In this document: positions 1-5,198 of the stretch, piece by piece | Position numbering within the stretch: the stretch's first letter is position 1 | How the letters are laid out: each line of letters opens with the position of its first letter | From: Spirochaetota bacterium | GTDB lineage: Bacteria; Spirochaetota; Spirochaetia; Treponematales; UBA12059 | Assembly: GCA_029565815.1 (NCBI GenBank) | Contig: JAKQNL010000365.1 | Coordinates: forward strand, 1-5,198 | Direction of reading: 5' to 3' | DNA: 5,198 nt | The notes under the pieces: model-generated | Told to the model about the DNA's origin: nothing | Seen by the model: the letters and a program-made list of their open reading frames with translations, nothing else | The model's database searches: none | Translations under genes and position numbers: made by a program

Positions 1-2
1 AG

Positions 3-167
3 TTGTTCCCCGAGCTTGCCCTTGGCTGGATGTGGACCTTCGGGTCAAAAAGCGCCATGCAGGTAGGCATAGGGGTGGAAGCATCTGTCGGCTGGGTATT
101 GTTTGCTTACGAGAGCGGCACTTTCGAACCGTGGATAAGCCGTTGGTTTGGAGGGAATCTAAGATGA
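3..167 (+). CDS. C-terminal fragment of an unrecognised, possibly outer-membrane protein (5' end outside window)
   Basis: The frame starting at base 3 stays open for 54 codons and ends at TGA 165-167; no start is visible, so the gene begins upstream of the window. The peptide is rich in aromatics and glycine (for example LALGWMWTFGS, QVGIGVEASVGW and FEPWISRWFGG) with alternating hydrophobic residues, as in beta-strands of membrane-barrel or other envelope proteins. The competing frame over the same bases is Arg/His-rich and not protein-like. The stop overlaps the next start as ATGA (164-167), a typical translationally coupled pair, so the two genes are probably co-transcribed. No family can be named from 54 residues; the barrel idea is inference. 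Confidence 0.62.
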   Translation: MFPELALGWMWTFGSKSAMQVGIGVEASVGWVLFAYESGTFEPWISRWFGGNLR

Positions 168-616
168 ATATCAAGCTGCGCGTTCTACGTCTGGTATCTT
201 TTATTACGCTCATGGTTATGCTGTTTGTTGGATGCGCGGGTTCCGCAGGCGTCGCTATGGAGGCACTGCGCATCGACGGAGAGTGGTTTCTGGCCAGCCT
301 GTATGGCGACGAGCTTCCCGTTGCGGAAGGCGGACAGGCAAGCAGTGTAAGTTTTACGCTAAAGCTGGATGCAGAACGGGCGTCCGGAAAAGGTTCATGC
401 AATAGTTGGGGTGCGACCATCACGCGTGGCTCAAAGAATCTGTTGCACTTTTCTGCCCTGTGGTCAACCAAAATGATGTGCGATGATTACGGTTCCGAGC
501 AGCGATACTTCCAGGCTTTGTCTGCATGCGCATCCTTCCGGCTGTACGGCGGCAGCTTGTGGCTTCTGGATGACAGCGGCAACGAAGTGGCCCGATTTAG
601 GCGTGCCGTGGACTGA
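164..616 (+). CDS. META-domain (HslJ-type) lipoprotein
   Basis: A 150-residue protein. The ATG at 164 is chosen because GGAGGG lies at 150-155, eight bases upstream, and because a lipoprotein signal follows: basic start, hydrophobic stretch to residue 22, then FVGC with Cys24 as the likely lipidated residue (Phe at -3 is a loose lipobox of the kind seen in spirochaetes). Residues about 39-148 match the META/HslJ fold: GEWFLASLYG, then GKGSCNSWGA (Gly75, Cys79, Asn80), then STKMMC (Thr102, Cys106), Glu112 and Leu119, and a closing strand pair SLWLLDDSGN-EVARF. Cys79 and Cys106 are at the conserved family positions and could pair. META proteins are small envelope domains linked in some bacteria to heat or antibiotic stress; the biochemical role is unknown. 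It follows the upstream gene with an ATGA overlap. Frame-consistent upstream starts would put a basic, non-protein-like extension before the signal. Confidence 0.86.
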   Translation: MNIKLRVLRLVSFITLMVMLFVGCAGSAGVAMEALRIDGEWFLASLYGDELPVAEGGQASSVSFTLKLDAERASGKGSCNSWGATITRGSKNLLHFSALWSTKMMCDDYGSEQRYFQALSACASFRLYGGSLWLLDDSGNEVARFRRAVD

Positions 617-674
617 CGAACGGCGGAGAATTCATCGTTTTTTCACATAAGCCACACACCGTTTGCATCCTTGG

Positions 675-699
675 CGGGTAATGATTACGCGGGTTACCC
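675..699. promoter_or_regulatory. Palindrome cluster just before the phosphatase ribosome binding site
   Basis: The 97-bp gap between the lipoprotein and the phosphatase holds two adjoining inverted repeats: GTAAT-G-ATTAC (678-688, with outer CG/CG pairs at 675-676 and 690-691) and GGGT-T-ACCC (691-699). GCGGGTAA (674-681) also recurs as GCGGGTTA (689-696), 15 bases later. GGGTAA at 676-681 could alternatively pair with TTACCC at 694-699. The cluster ends four bases before AAGGAGG, so it could be an operator or an mRNA fold affecting ribosome access. No convincing -35/-10 pair is visible in the gap, and the site does not look like an enterobacterial Pho box. Function is unproven. Confidence 0.25.
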
Positions 700-701
700 C
701 C

Positions 702-708
702 AAGGAGG
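702..708 (+). promoter_or_regulatory. Shine-Dalgarno AAGGAGG that fixes the phosphatase start
   Basis: AAGGAGG lies five bases before ATG 714 and is a near-perfect anti-16S match. The in-frame ATGs at 663 and 681 have no such site and would place charged residues ahead of a normal signal peptide, so 714 is preferred. Confidence 0.85.
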
Positions 709-713
709 AAACG

Positions 714-2321
714 ATGAGATTTTGGAAACGCTTTTCGGCTGTCGCGCTGGTATTGGCCTGTGCGCTGGCTCCTGTTTTTGCAATGGGAGGCAAGGAGGCC
801 ACATCCGGCCCGGCCGCACCGGTTCAGAAGGCTAAGTATGTGTTCGTATTCATAGGCGATGGCATGGCCGTGGCTCAAACAAGCGCCGCAGAAATATATG
901 CAAACGCCATGGCCCAGAAAGAACCGGGTTTTAAGAAACTTGGCTTTACCCAATTCCCGGCTCAAGGTATTACCACTACCTATGATGCCAGCTCGATCAT
1001 CACCGATTCGGCATCGGCAGGCACTGCGATAGTTAGCGGCAACAAGACCCTCAGCGGCGTCATCAACATGGATGCCGGCAAGACCATACGCTTTAAGACC
1101 ATAGCCGAGTATGCCAAGGAAATTGGCTGGAAGATCGGCGTCGTGTCTACGGTGTCTATCGACCACGCAACGCCGGCTGCTTTCTATTCCAAAGCTCCCA
1201 GCCGTGGTGATATGTACGACATAGCCGTTCAGCTTACCCAGTCTAGTTTTGACTATTTTGGCGGCGGCGGCTTTGCCCAGCCTAAGGGCAAGAAGGGCGA
1301 CCAGCCGGATATGACGGACCTGGCGCGGAAAGCCGGCTACACCGTGGTGGATACCGTGGACGCTTTCAAGGCCCTGAAGGCTCTGCCGGGCCAGAAGGTT
1401 ATCGCCATCAACGAAACCTTGCAGGATGCATCTGCCATGCCCTGTGACCTGGACCGCCAGGAAGGCGACCTGGAACTGGCAGATTACGTTAGCAAGGGCA
1501 TAGAGCTGCTCATGAATGACAAAGGGTTTTTCTTCGCAGTCGAGGGTGGGAAAATCGACTGGGCATGCCACGCCAACGACGCAGCGGCTTACATCGGCGA
1601 TACGCTTGCTTTTAATCGAGCCATAGCTGTGGCTGTGGAGTTCCAGAAGAAGCATCCAAAGGATACTCTCATTATCGTAACCGGTGACCATGAAACCGGC
1701 GGCATGAGCATAGGCTATGCGGGTACCAAGTACACTACTGCTTTCCAGGGCATAGCTATGCAAAAGGGTTCTTTCCAGGCATTTGACGACCAGGTTGTCG
1801 CCAACTACAAAGATGGCCGCACTGCGGCCGATGCCCGCCTGTCCGATCTGCTTCCGGAAATAAAGCGCTGGTTCGGCATCGACTATGCAACGCTGAGCCA
1901 GAAAGACAAGGAACTGATAGAGCGTGCTTTCATTCGCACCATGAAAGGTGAGCTTGCGTTAACATCACAGGAAGACCCGTACCTCCTGTATGGTGGCTAC
2001 GAGCCCTTGACTGTTACCCTCACGCATATTGTTAGCCAAGCTGCCGGCATAGGCTGGACATCCTACTCCCACACTGGCCTTCCGGTTGCGACCTATGCTT
2101 TGGGAGCCAGCCAGTGGCTGTTTGATGGCTATTACGACAATACAGACATGTTCACCAAGTTAGCTGCTGTTATGGGCATAAGCCTGCCCGCAAAAAAAAT
2201 AATAAAAAGATGCGGCCAACCCCCGATCGGCATGCGCAGCGCGATGCGCTTTCGCCGTGCGGGGGTTTTGCCGCAGGTTTCATACCTTCTGTTTAGCCTG
2301 CTTGTCAGCGCTTTGTTTTAG
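714..2321 (+). CDS. Secreted alkaline phosphatase (PhoA superfamily), with aberrant 3' extension
   Basis: A phosphomonoesterase, probably periplasmic, releasing phosphate from organic esters with a metal-bound active site. Residues 1-23 are a Sec signal peptide (basic MRFWKR, hydrophobic core, likely cleavage after VFA). Motifs fit the alkaline phosphatase family: FIGDGM with metal ligand Asp49; ITDSASAGTA with nucleophile Ser99; DHATPAAF with His151 and Thr153; VEGGKIDWACH with Glu277, Asp282 and His286; VTGDHETGG with Asp325 and His326; SYSHTG with His453. Length to residue 495 is normal for the family. The tail is not: after LPAKK the literal frame passes through an A8 tract (2192-2199) into 40 residues encoded by the terminator hairpin and ends at 2321, overlapping the opposing gene. 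In the +1 frame TAA TAA follows the tract at once (2200-2205), so the natural end is probably 2202 and this copy carries a one-base homopolymer change, real or from sequencing. The catalytic domain is unaffected. Family certain, substrate unknown. Confidence 0.93.
   Translation: MRFWKRFSAVALVLACALAPVFAMGGKEATSGPAAPVQKAKYVFVFIGDGMAVAQTSAAEIYANAMAQKEPGFKKLGFTQFPAQGITTTYDASSIITDSASAGTAIVSGNKTLSGVINMDAGKTIRFKTIAEYAKEIGWKIGVVSTVSIDHATPAAFYSKAPSRGDMYDIAVQLTQSSFDYFGGGGFAQPKGKKGDQPDMTDLARKAGYTVVDTVDAFKALKALPGQKVIAINETLQDASAMPCDLDRQEGDLELADYVSKGIELLMNDKGFFFAVEGGKIDWACHANDAAAYIGDTLAFNRAIAVAVEFQKKHPKDTLIIVTGDHETGGMSIGYAGTKYTTAFQGIAMQKGSFQAFDDQVVANYKDGRTAADARLSDLLPEIKRWFGIDYATLSQKDKELIERAFIRTMKGELALTSQEDPYLLYGGYEPLTVTLTHIVSQAAGIGWTSYSHTGLPVATYALGASQWLFDGYYDNTDMFTKLAAVMGISLPAKKIIKRCGQPPIGMRSAMRFRRAGVLPQVSYLLFSLLVSALF
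2192..2275 (-). terminator. Strong terminator of the vWA/FHA operon (minus-strand reading)
   Basis: Read on the minus strand, the stem is TGCGGC (complement of 2270-2275) plus AACCCCCG, closed by CGGGGGTT and GCCGCA, with an inner nested hairpin. It is followed directly by a long T-rich run complementary to 2192-2209. The stem starts 29 bases after the operon's last stop codon. This is a textbook rho-independent terminator. Its U-tract occupies the same bases as the end of the phosphatase reading frame. Confidence 0.85.
2218..2269 (+). terminator. Terminator of the phosphatase gene (plus-strand reading)
   Basis: AACCCCCG (2218-2225) pairs with CGGGGGTT (2260-2267), followed by a short T run ending at 2269. 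The loop can itself fold, CGGC with GCCG and GCGCA with TGCGC. The U-tract is short on this strand, so termination may be only moderate. It begins about 15 bases after the proposed natural stop at 2200-2205. Confidence 0.65.
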
Positions 2322-3828
2322 GTCCTGTGGGTGGGTTCTTTGCCGCTTTCTTTGCGCTGATGCGTTTAGGTTTACGCGCGGCGTCTGCCAGTGCCTGGTC
2401 GAACACCACCACCGTGCCGGCCATGTTGATCACGTCGCCGGATTCCAGTCGTTTGCGGCTTACCTCGCGGTTGTTCACCGTAACCGGCGAGTCTGCCACC
2501 ACCGTGTACACGTTTTCTTTCTCGTCGAACATGATGGTTGCATGCGATGCTTTGAGCGACGGGTTGCCGGCTATCGATACGTCCGCGTCCGGGGCAGCGC
2601 CTATGACGGTTTGCGGGCCGGCTATCTCGAAGAACTTGGTGCTGGTTCCGGCTGGCGAAAACAACAGGCGCACGCCGGTTCTGTCGGTTTCCTTCTCCAG
2701 CTTTAACAGAACCACAACAAGCCACAACAGTAGGGCGGCCAGTGCAAACAGTAGGTGGTATAAACGGACATTGCCTGCGCCCTGTCCAAGCACCGTGCCG
2801 GTGTAATAGTGGCGCTGGGTTTGAATTTTTTTGGCATAGCCGCCAGAAGCATCGGTTCCGCTAGCGGCCACCCGTACATAGCGTTTTTCGCCGGCCATCA
2901 TGCCTGCACGGTAATCGATCGCTATCTCTGCAAGTACATCCTGTCGTATGGTTTGGTACACGGCAGCCAGTTCGGTTCCGTCCATTGCGTCGAATACGCG
3001 GCCGCCTGAATCTTCTGCAATCTGGCCTATGAGCGGGTCCCGGGCCGGACCAAAGCGAATCGCGTAAATGGTAACGCCGTCGCGGGCTGCTTCTTCCATA
3101 ACCTCTGCAGGTGAAGCGGAAAGGCTGCCGGAATCCGGATTGGGTTTTCCTGTTTTAAGGGCGTATGGCCAGTTCTCGCCGTCGGACAATACGATGAGCA
3201 CGCGCCTGCCTTGTTCTACAGCAAAGCCGGCTAATGCGCGCTGCATGGACAGGTACAGTTCGGTGTACGCATCTTCGCTAGCAGGTTTCTGTATTTCCGC
3301 CAGAACCGGAGCAACGGCGCGCGCCTCTGAGCCCGCAGCCTGGGCGTTCCAGTAGCGTGTATTGAATACAGCAAGTCCGGCTCGGTCCTTGTCCGACAGG
3401 GCTGCCAAAAAATCCTGTGCCGCTTGCTTGGCCGCCGCCGCCCGGGTTGCCAACGGGTCATCCGTTGGCTGTCCTGCCTGGTCGTCCCACATGGAACCGG
3501 AATTATCTAAAAGGAGGAAAAAGGAAATGCCTTCGTCTGCGTTTGGGTTGACCGACAGCGACAGTATGAGCCGGCTTTCCCAGTTTTGCTGGTCTGCAGA
3601 TTCCCACAGCTCGAATGCAGCAGCATCGATGGCTCCCGATGCCCGAAGCGCCGGAGCCGACAGGTACAATCTGGTGGTCTGCCGCGCAAGGAGGGCGTCG
3701 GTGGATACCTGGGTAATGGTAATGCCCTGGCTAAAGGCGGGGACGGCTAGAGCAGCCCATAACGCAATACCTGCAAGCAAGGCGCGGTTCTGGCTTTGGC
3801 GTCGTAGTATATTCAGCATGGTTTTCAT
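2305..3828 (-). CDS. Membrane-anchored vWA domain protein with C-terminal FHA domain
   Basis: A 507-residue protein not recognisable as a named gene. Domains in order: Sec signal peptide 1-33 (likely cleavage after AFS); a short beta-rich lead; von Willebrand factor A domain about 101-300 with a complete metal-ion-dependent adhesion site, Asp108-x-Ser110-x-Ser112 in LLLDNSGSM, Thr189 in DAYTELY and Asp216 in VLSDGEN; a linker; one membrane helix 357-376; an FHA-like fold about 386-478; and a basic Lys/Pro-rich tail 483-507. Predicted topology is vWA outside, FHA inside. vWA domains bind protein partners through a divalent metal. The FHA domain has IGAAPDAD where IGR is usual and LKASHA where SRRHA is usual, so the phosphothreonine-binding Arg and Ser are missing, while His429 and Asn452/453 remain. 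The start at 3828 is preferred because AAAGGAG precedes it by eight bases. It is the last gene of the operon. A ligand-sensing or assembly role is inference. Confidence 0.88.
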   Translation of the reverse strand: MKTMLNILRRQSQNRALLAGIALWAALAVPAFSQGITITQVSTDALLARQTTRLYLSAPALRASGAIDAAAFELWESADQQNWESRLILSLSVNPNADEGISFFLLLDNSGSMWDDQAGQPTDDPLATRAAAAKQAAQDFLAALSDKDRAGLAVFNTRYWNAQAAGSEARAVAPVLAEIQKPASEDAYTELYLSMQRALAGFAVEQGRRVLIVLSDGENWPYALKTGKPNPDSGSLSASPAEVMEEAARDGVTIYAIRFGPARDPLIGQIAEDSGGRVFDAMDGTELAAVYQTIRQDVLAEIAIDYRAGMMAGEKRYVRVAASGTDASGGYAKKIQTQRHYYTGTVLGQGAGNVRLYHLLFALAALLLWLVVVLLKLEKETDRTGVRLLFSPAGTSTKFFEIAGPQTVIGAAPDADVSIAGNPSLKASHATIMFDEKENVYTVVADSPVTVNNREVSRKRLESGDVINMAGTVVVFDQALADAARKPKRISAKKAAKNPPTGPKTKR

Positions 3829-3836
3829 ACGTGTTT

Positions 3837-3843
3837 CTCCTTT
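3837..3843 (-). promoter_or_regulatory. Shine-Dalgarno AAAGGAG that decides the vWA gene start
   Basis: On the minus strand AAAGGAG ends eight bases before ATG 3828. A second in-frame ATG at 3853-3855 overlaps the preceding stop as TAATG but has only an AT-rich, non-SD sequence before it. The extra nine residues (MANSKGETR) would only lengthen the signal peptide's N-terminus, so 3828 is the better start; reinitiation at 3855 remains possible. Confidence 0.75.
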
Positions 3844-3854
3844 AGAGTTGGCCA

Positions 3855-4748
3855 TTAGCCAAAATAGCCGTACACGAATTTTGCGCTGCCGACGGTAAGC
3901 ACATCCTCTGGCCGTAGCGTTCTGCCCGCCGGGGGTTCGTCGTTTAGTAGAAGCCGCGCGCCGGCTTTTTCCGGTTCTATAGTGATAGAACCTTTGCTCA
4001 CTCTAAGCGTAGCGTGCAACTCCTCAACGCCCGGATAGCCTTTAAGCACCACGTCGCGGCCGGATAGGCTTCCAATGCTCGTGCGCTTACTCAGCACCGA
4101 GTATTCTTTGCCCTTAAGCGGGCCGTTTAGGAGCATGAGCGTTCCAAGTGAAAAGCGGTTTTCGAATATGGACCACGCAATGCCCAGGCACAGGCCAAAG
4201 GCTGCAAGACCTGCAAGGAGCGCAAGCGGCTCGGATGGATACATAAAGGAAAGTGCCGACAGTATGGCTCCGCCCAAAAGGCCGCCAAGGGCACCGCCTG
4301 CAAGTCCGACTAAAAGCTTGCGGCCGGAACGTGCGCGCAGGCCTTCGGTTAGCCCGACAATGATGCCGGTTATTGCCCATGCAACGCCGGAAGCGACCGC
4401 AAGGCCGGCTCCGTTGCGCGAACTGGCCGTGCGCCACAGACCAGAACCCGCGGCGAACAGGAACAGCTGGCCGGCCATAATGCCAAGCGCACCGGCCAGG
4501 GCTCCGAAGGCTGCGCCAAACAGAAAGCCCTTAATCGCTTTTGGACGCGAAGAAACGATAACGCCTTCAAAAGAGCCAAAAAAGGCTCCGAAGGACATTC
4601 CAAGGGCGGCTCCCTGCACCAGGGAAAAAACAAGATAGCCGGGGAAGCGGCTCTGCACAGATTGGAGCGCCAAAAGGGCCGGCCATGCGACCAGCGCTCC
4701 TAACAGGCCGAAAGCTGCCATAAAGATCCGTTTAAGCGTAAGCGACAT
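3855..4748 (-). CDS. Six-helix membrane protein with C-terminal FHA domain
   Basis: A 297-residue protein, not recognised as a named gene. Six Gly/Ala-rich helices are predicted at about 8-28, 37-63, 74-102, 114-135, 145-168 and 175-195. Loops with the most Lys/Arg (68-73 and 138-144) and the basic start point to N-terminus and C-terminus inside. Residues 203-293 form an FHA-like fold: LMLLNGPLKGKEYSV, SIGSLSGRDVVL, ELHATL, RLLLND, then LRPEDVLTVGSAKFVY. The usual IGR is SIGS and the usual SRRHA is EELHA, so the canonical phosphothreonine contacts are absent while His245 and Asn269 remain. Helices 2-3 and 4-5 are an internal duplication offset by 74 residues. ATG 4748 is preceded by AAGGAG (4754-4759) five bases away; that site shares its first bases with the upstream stop TAA. 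It sits nine bases after the PEGA-like gene and its stop overlaps a possible start of the vWA gene. Role unknown; a membrane scaffold or transport partner is a guess. Confidence 0.85.
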   Translation of the reverse strand: MSLTLKRIFMAAFGLLGALVAWPALLALQSVQSRFPGYLVFSLVQGAALGMSFGAFFGSFEGVIVSSRPKAIKGFLFGAAFGALAGALGIMAGQLFLFAAGSGLWRTASSRNGAGLAVASGVAWAITGIIVGLTEGLRARSGRKLLVGLAGGALGGLLGGAILSALSFMYPSEPLALLAGLAAFGLCLGIAWSIFENRFSLGTLMLLNGPLKGKEYSVLSKRTSIGSLSGRDVVLKGYPGVEELHATLRVSKGSITIEPEKAGARLLLNDEPPAGRTLRPEDVLTVGSAKFVYGYFG

Positions 4749-4757
4749 AGAAGCTCC

Positions 4758-5198
4758 TTAGGGTGTTAAGCCTTCCGGCTCCAGCTCTGCCGACAGAACC
4801 AGCCTGTCCTGGTCGGCTGCGATTTTTAGCGAAAACATTTGCGCTTTGTATCCGTCCGATTCCACCCGGAATTGGCGGACTGCGCCTGTGGTAATTGCTC
4901 CGTAGGGCAGGCTCGCCGGGCTTACCCAGCCACCTGCATGCGAAACCAGGAGCCGGTAGGGCAGGTCGCGTCCGGTATATGCATCGCGGGCCTCTGCGCG
5001 CACCGCCAGGGCCCGAGGAATGCTTTCGTCGATGCGCAGCCTAAGCTTAGAGCCTTCCTGTGCGCCGGATTCGGAAAACGGCCGGACGGTAAAACTCTGC
5101 CACAGCACCGCGTTGTCCGCCACCAGTTTAAGCCTGTACCGGCCCGGGGCAAGGTACAGGGTGTCGGAAACAAAACTGTTCCACGGGTCCGCATCCTG
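4758..5198 (-). CDS. C-terminal part of a PEGA-like, beta-rich protein (5' end outside window)
   Basis: The frame is open from the right edge (5198) for 146 codons to TAA 4758-4760. The GTG at 5121-5123 is internal, since the frame upstream of it reads as continuous folded protein (TLYLAPGRYRLKLVADN). Two beta-rich units are visible. The first contains LAPGRYRLKLVADN, a typical turn and strand of PEGA or Ig-like domains. The second, near the C-terminus, runs from GGWVSPASLPYG through FRVESDGYKAQMFSLKI to LVLSAELEPEG, close to the PEGA pattern of G-x-x-P, a glycine turn, a DGY strand and a final strand ending in L-x-P. No membrane helix occurs in this part. PEGA-type domains commonly lie outside the membrane on bacterial surface or kinase-linked proteins. 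It is the first visible gene of the operon. The missing N-terminus could be a signal peptide or another domain; a carboxypeptidase-regulatory-like fold is the alternative. Confidence 0.7.
   Translation of the reverse strand, partial: QDADPWNSFVSDTLYLAPGRYRLKLVADNAVLWQSFTVRPFSESGAQEGSKLRLRIDESIPRALAVRAEARDAYTGRDLPYRLLVSHAGGWVSPASLPYGAITTGAVRQFRVESDGYKAQMFSLKIAADQDRLVLSAELEPEGLTP

Noticed and set aside
32..163. N-terminal extension of the lipoprotein frame back to base 32
   Set aside because: The extension is Arg/His-rich, would bury the signal peptide and lipobox, and competes with a more protein-like frame ending at 167.
605..643. Possible terminator after the lipoprotein: GCCGT (605-609) with ACGGC (620-624), then T6 at 638-643
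   Set aside because: The stem is only five pairs, begins inside the coding region and is 13 bases from the T run, so it is not a credible intrinsic terminator.
663..713. Earlier in-frame starts for the phosphatase at 663 and 681
   Set aside because: Neither has a Shine-Dalgarno site, and ATG 714 has AAGGAGG plus a standard signal peptide.
597..1763. Long open frame (388 codons) on the minus strand opposite the phosphatase
   Set aside because: It lies antisense to a gene with all catalytic motifs, has no family-like motifs, and is rich in His, Cys and Arg as expected of a frame shadow.
2327..2806. Plus-strand open frames opposite the vWA/FHA gene, including 2257-2706, 3362-3898 and others
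   Set aside because: They are Ser/Arg/Cys-rich shadows of a well-supported minus-strand gene, with no recognisable domain.
4075..4638. Plus-strand open frame opposite the six-helix protein
   Set aside because: Its Pro/Ala/Arg-rich composition is the antisense of Gly/Ala-rich helices, and it has no domain or ribosome site.
5121..5123. GTG as start of the PEGA-like gene
   Set aside because: The frame upstream is open to the window edge and reads as continuous beta-rich protein, so the codon is an internal valine.
1..5198. Mobile elements, CRISPR repeats, tRNA or rRNA genes, riboswitches
   Set aside because: No transposase or integrase motif, terminal repeat, regularly spaced repeat, cloverleaf or known riboswitch core was seen on either strand.

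Overview
The window reads as bacterial chromosome of about 55% G+C with dense gene packing, good Shine-Dalgarno sites and no mobile-element, tRNA, rRNA or CRISPR signature. The gene set (a META-domain lipoprotein with a loose lipobox, a periplasmic alkaline phosphatase with an alanine-rich leader, and von Willebrand A plus forkhead-associated (FHA) membrane proteins with a PEGA-like neighbour) resembles spirochaete genomes of the Treponema/Spirochaeta group. That assignment is an inference from protein style, not from a marker gene.

Layout: (1) Bases 3-167 (+) are the 3' end of an unrecognised, probably envelope, protein. It overlaps by ATGA with (2) a 150-residue META/HslJ-type lipoprotein (164-616, +). 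(3) After a 97-bp gap that contains small palindromes but no clear promoter, a PhoA-superfamily alkaline phosphatase begins at 714 (+). All its main catalytic and metal-ligand positions are present. Its 3' end is odd: an A8 tract at 2192-2199 carries the reading frame past a tandem TAA TAA and on through a terminator hairpin to 2321. One A fewer would stop the protein at residue 495. (4) A strong hairpin at 2211-2275 separates this gene from a convergent minus-strand operon. The A-rich stretch that disturbs the phosphatase end is the U-tract of that operon's terminator. (5) The minus-strand operon, in transcription order, is: the C-terminal part of a PEGA-like beta-rich protein (4758 to the right window edge); a six-helix membrane protein with a C-terminal FHA domain (3855-4748); and a secreted-then-anchored vWA protein with one membrane helix and a C-terminal FHA domain (2305-3828).

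The operon is the most interesting part. Junctions are 9 bp (PEGA-like to six-helix) and 26 bp (six-helix to vWA). Predicted topology puts a beta-rich domain and a metal-binding vWA domain outside the membrane and two FHA domains inside, so it looks like one trans-envelope assembly or signalling unit. Both FHA domains lack the canonical phosphothreonine-contacting Arg and Ser, so ordinary phosphopeptide reading is doubtful. The six-helix protein also carries a gap-free 74-residue internal duplication of a Gly-rich two-helix hairpin.
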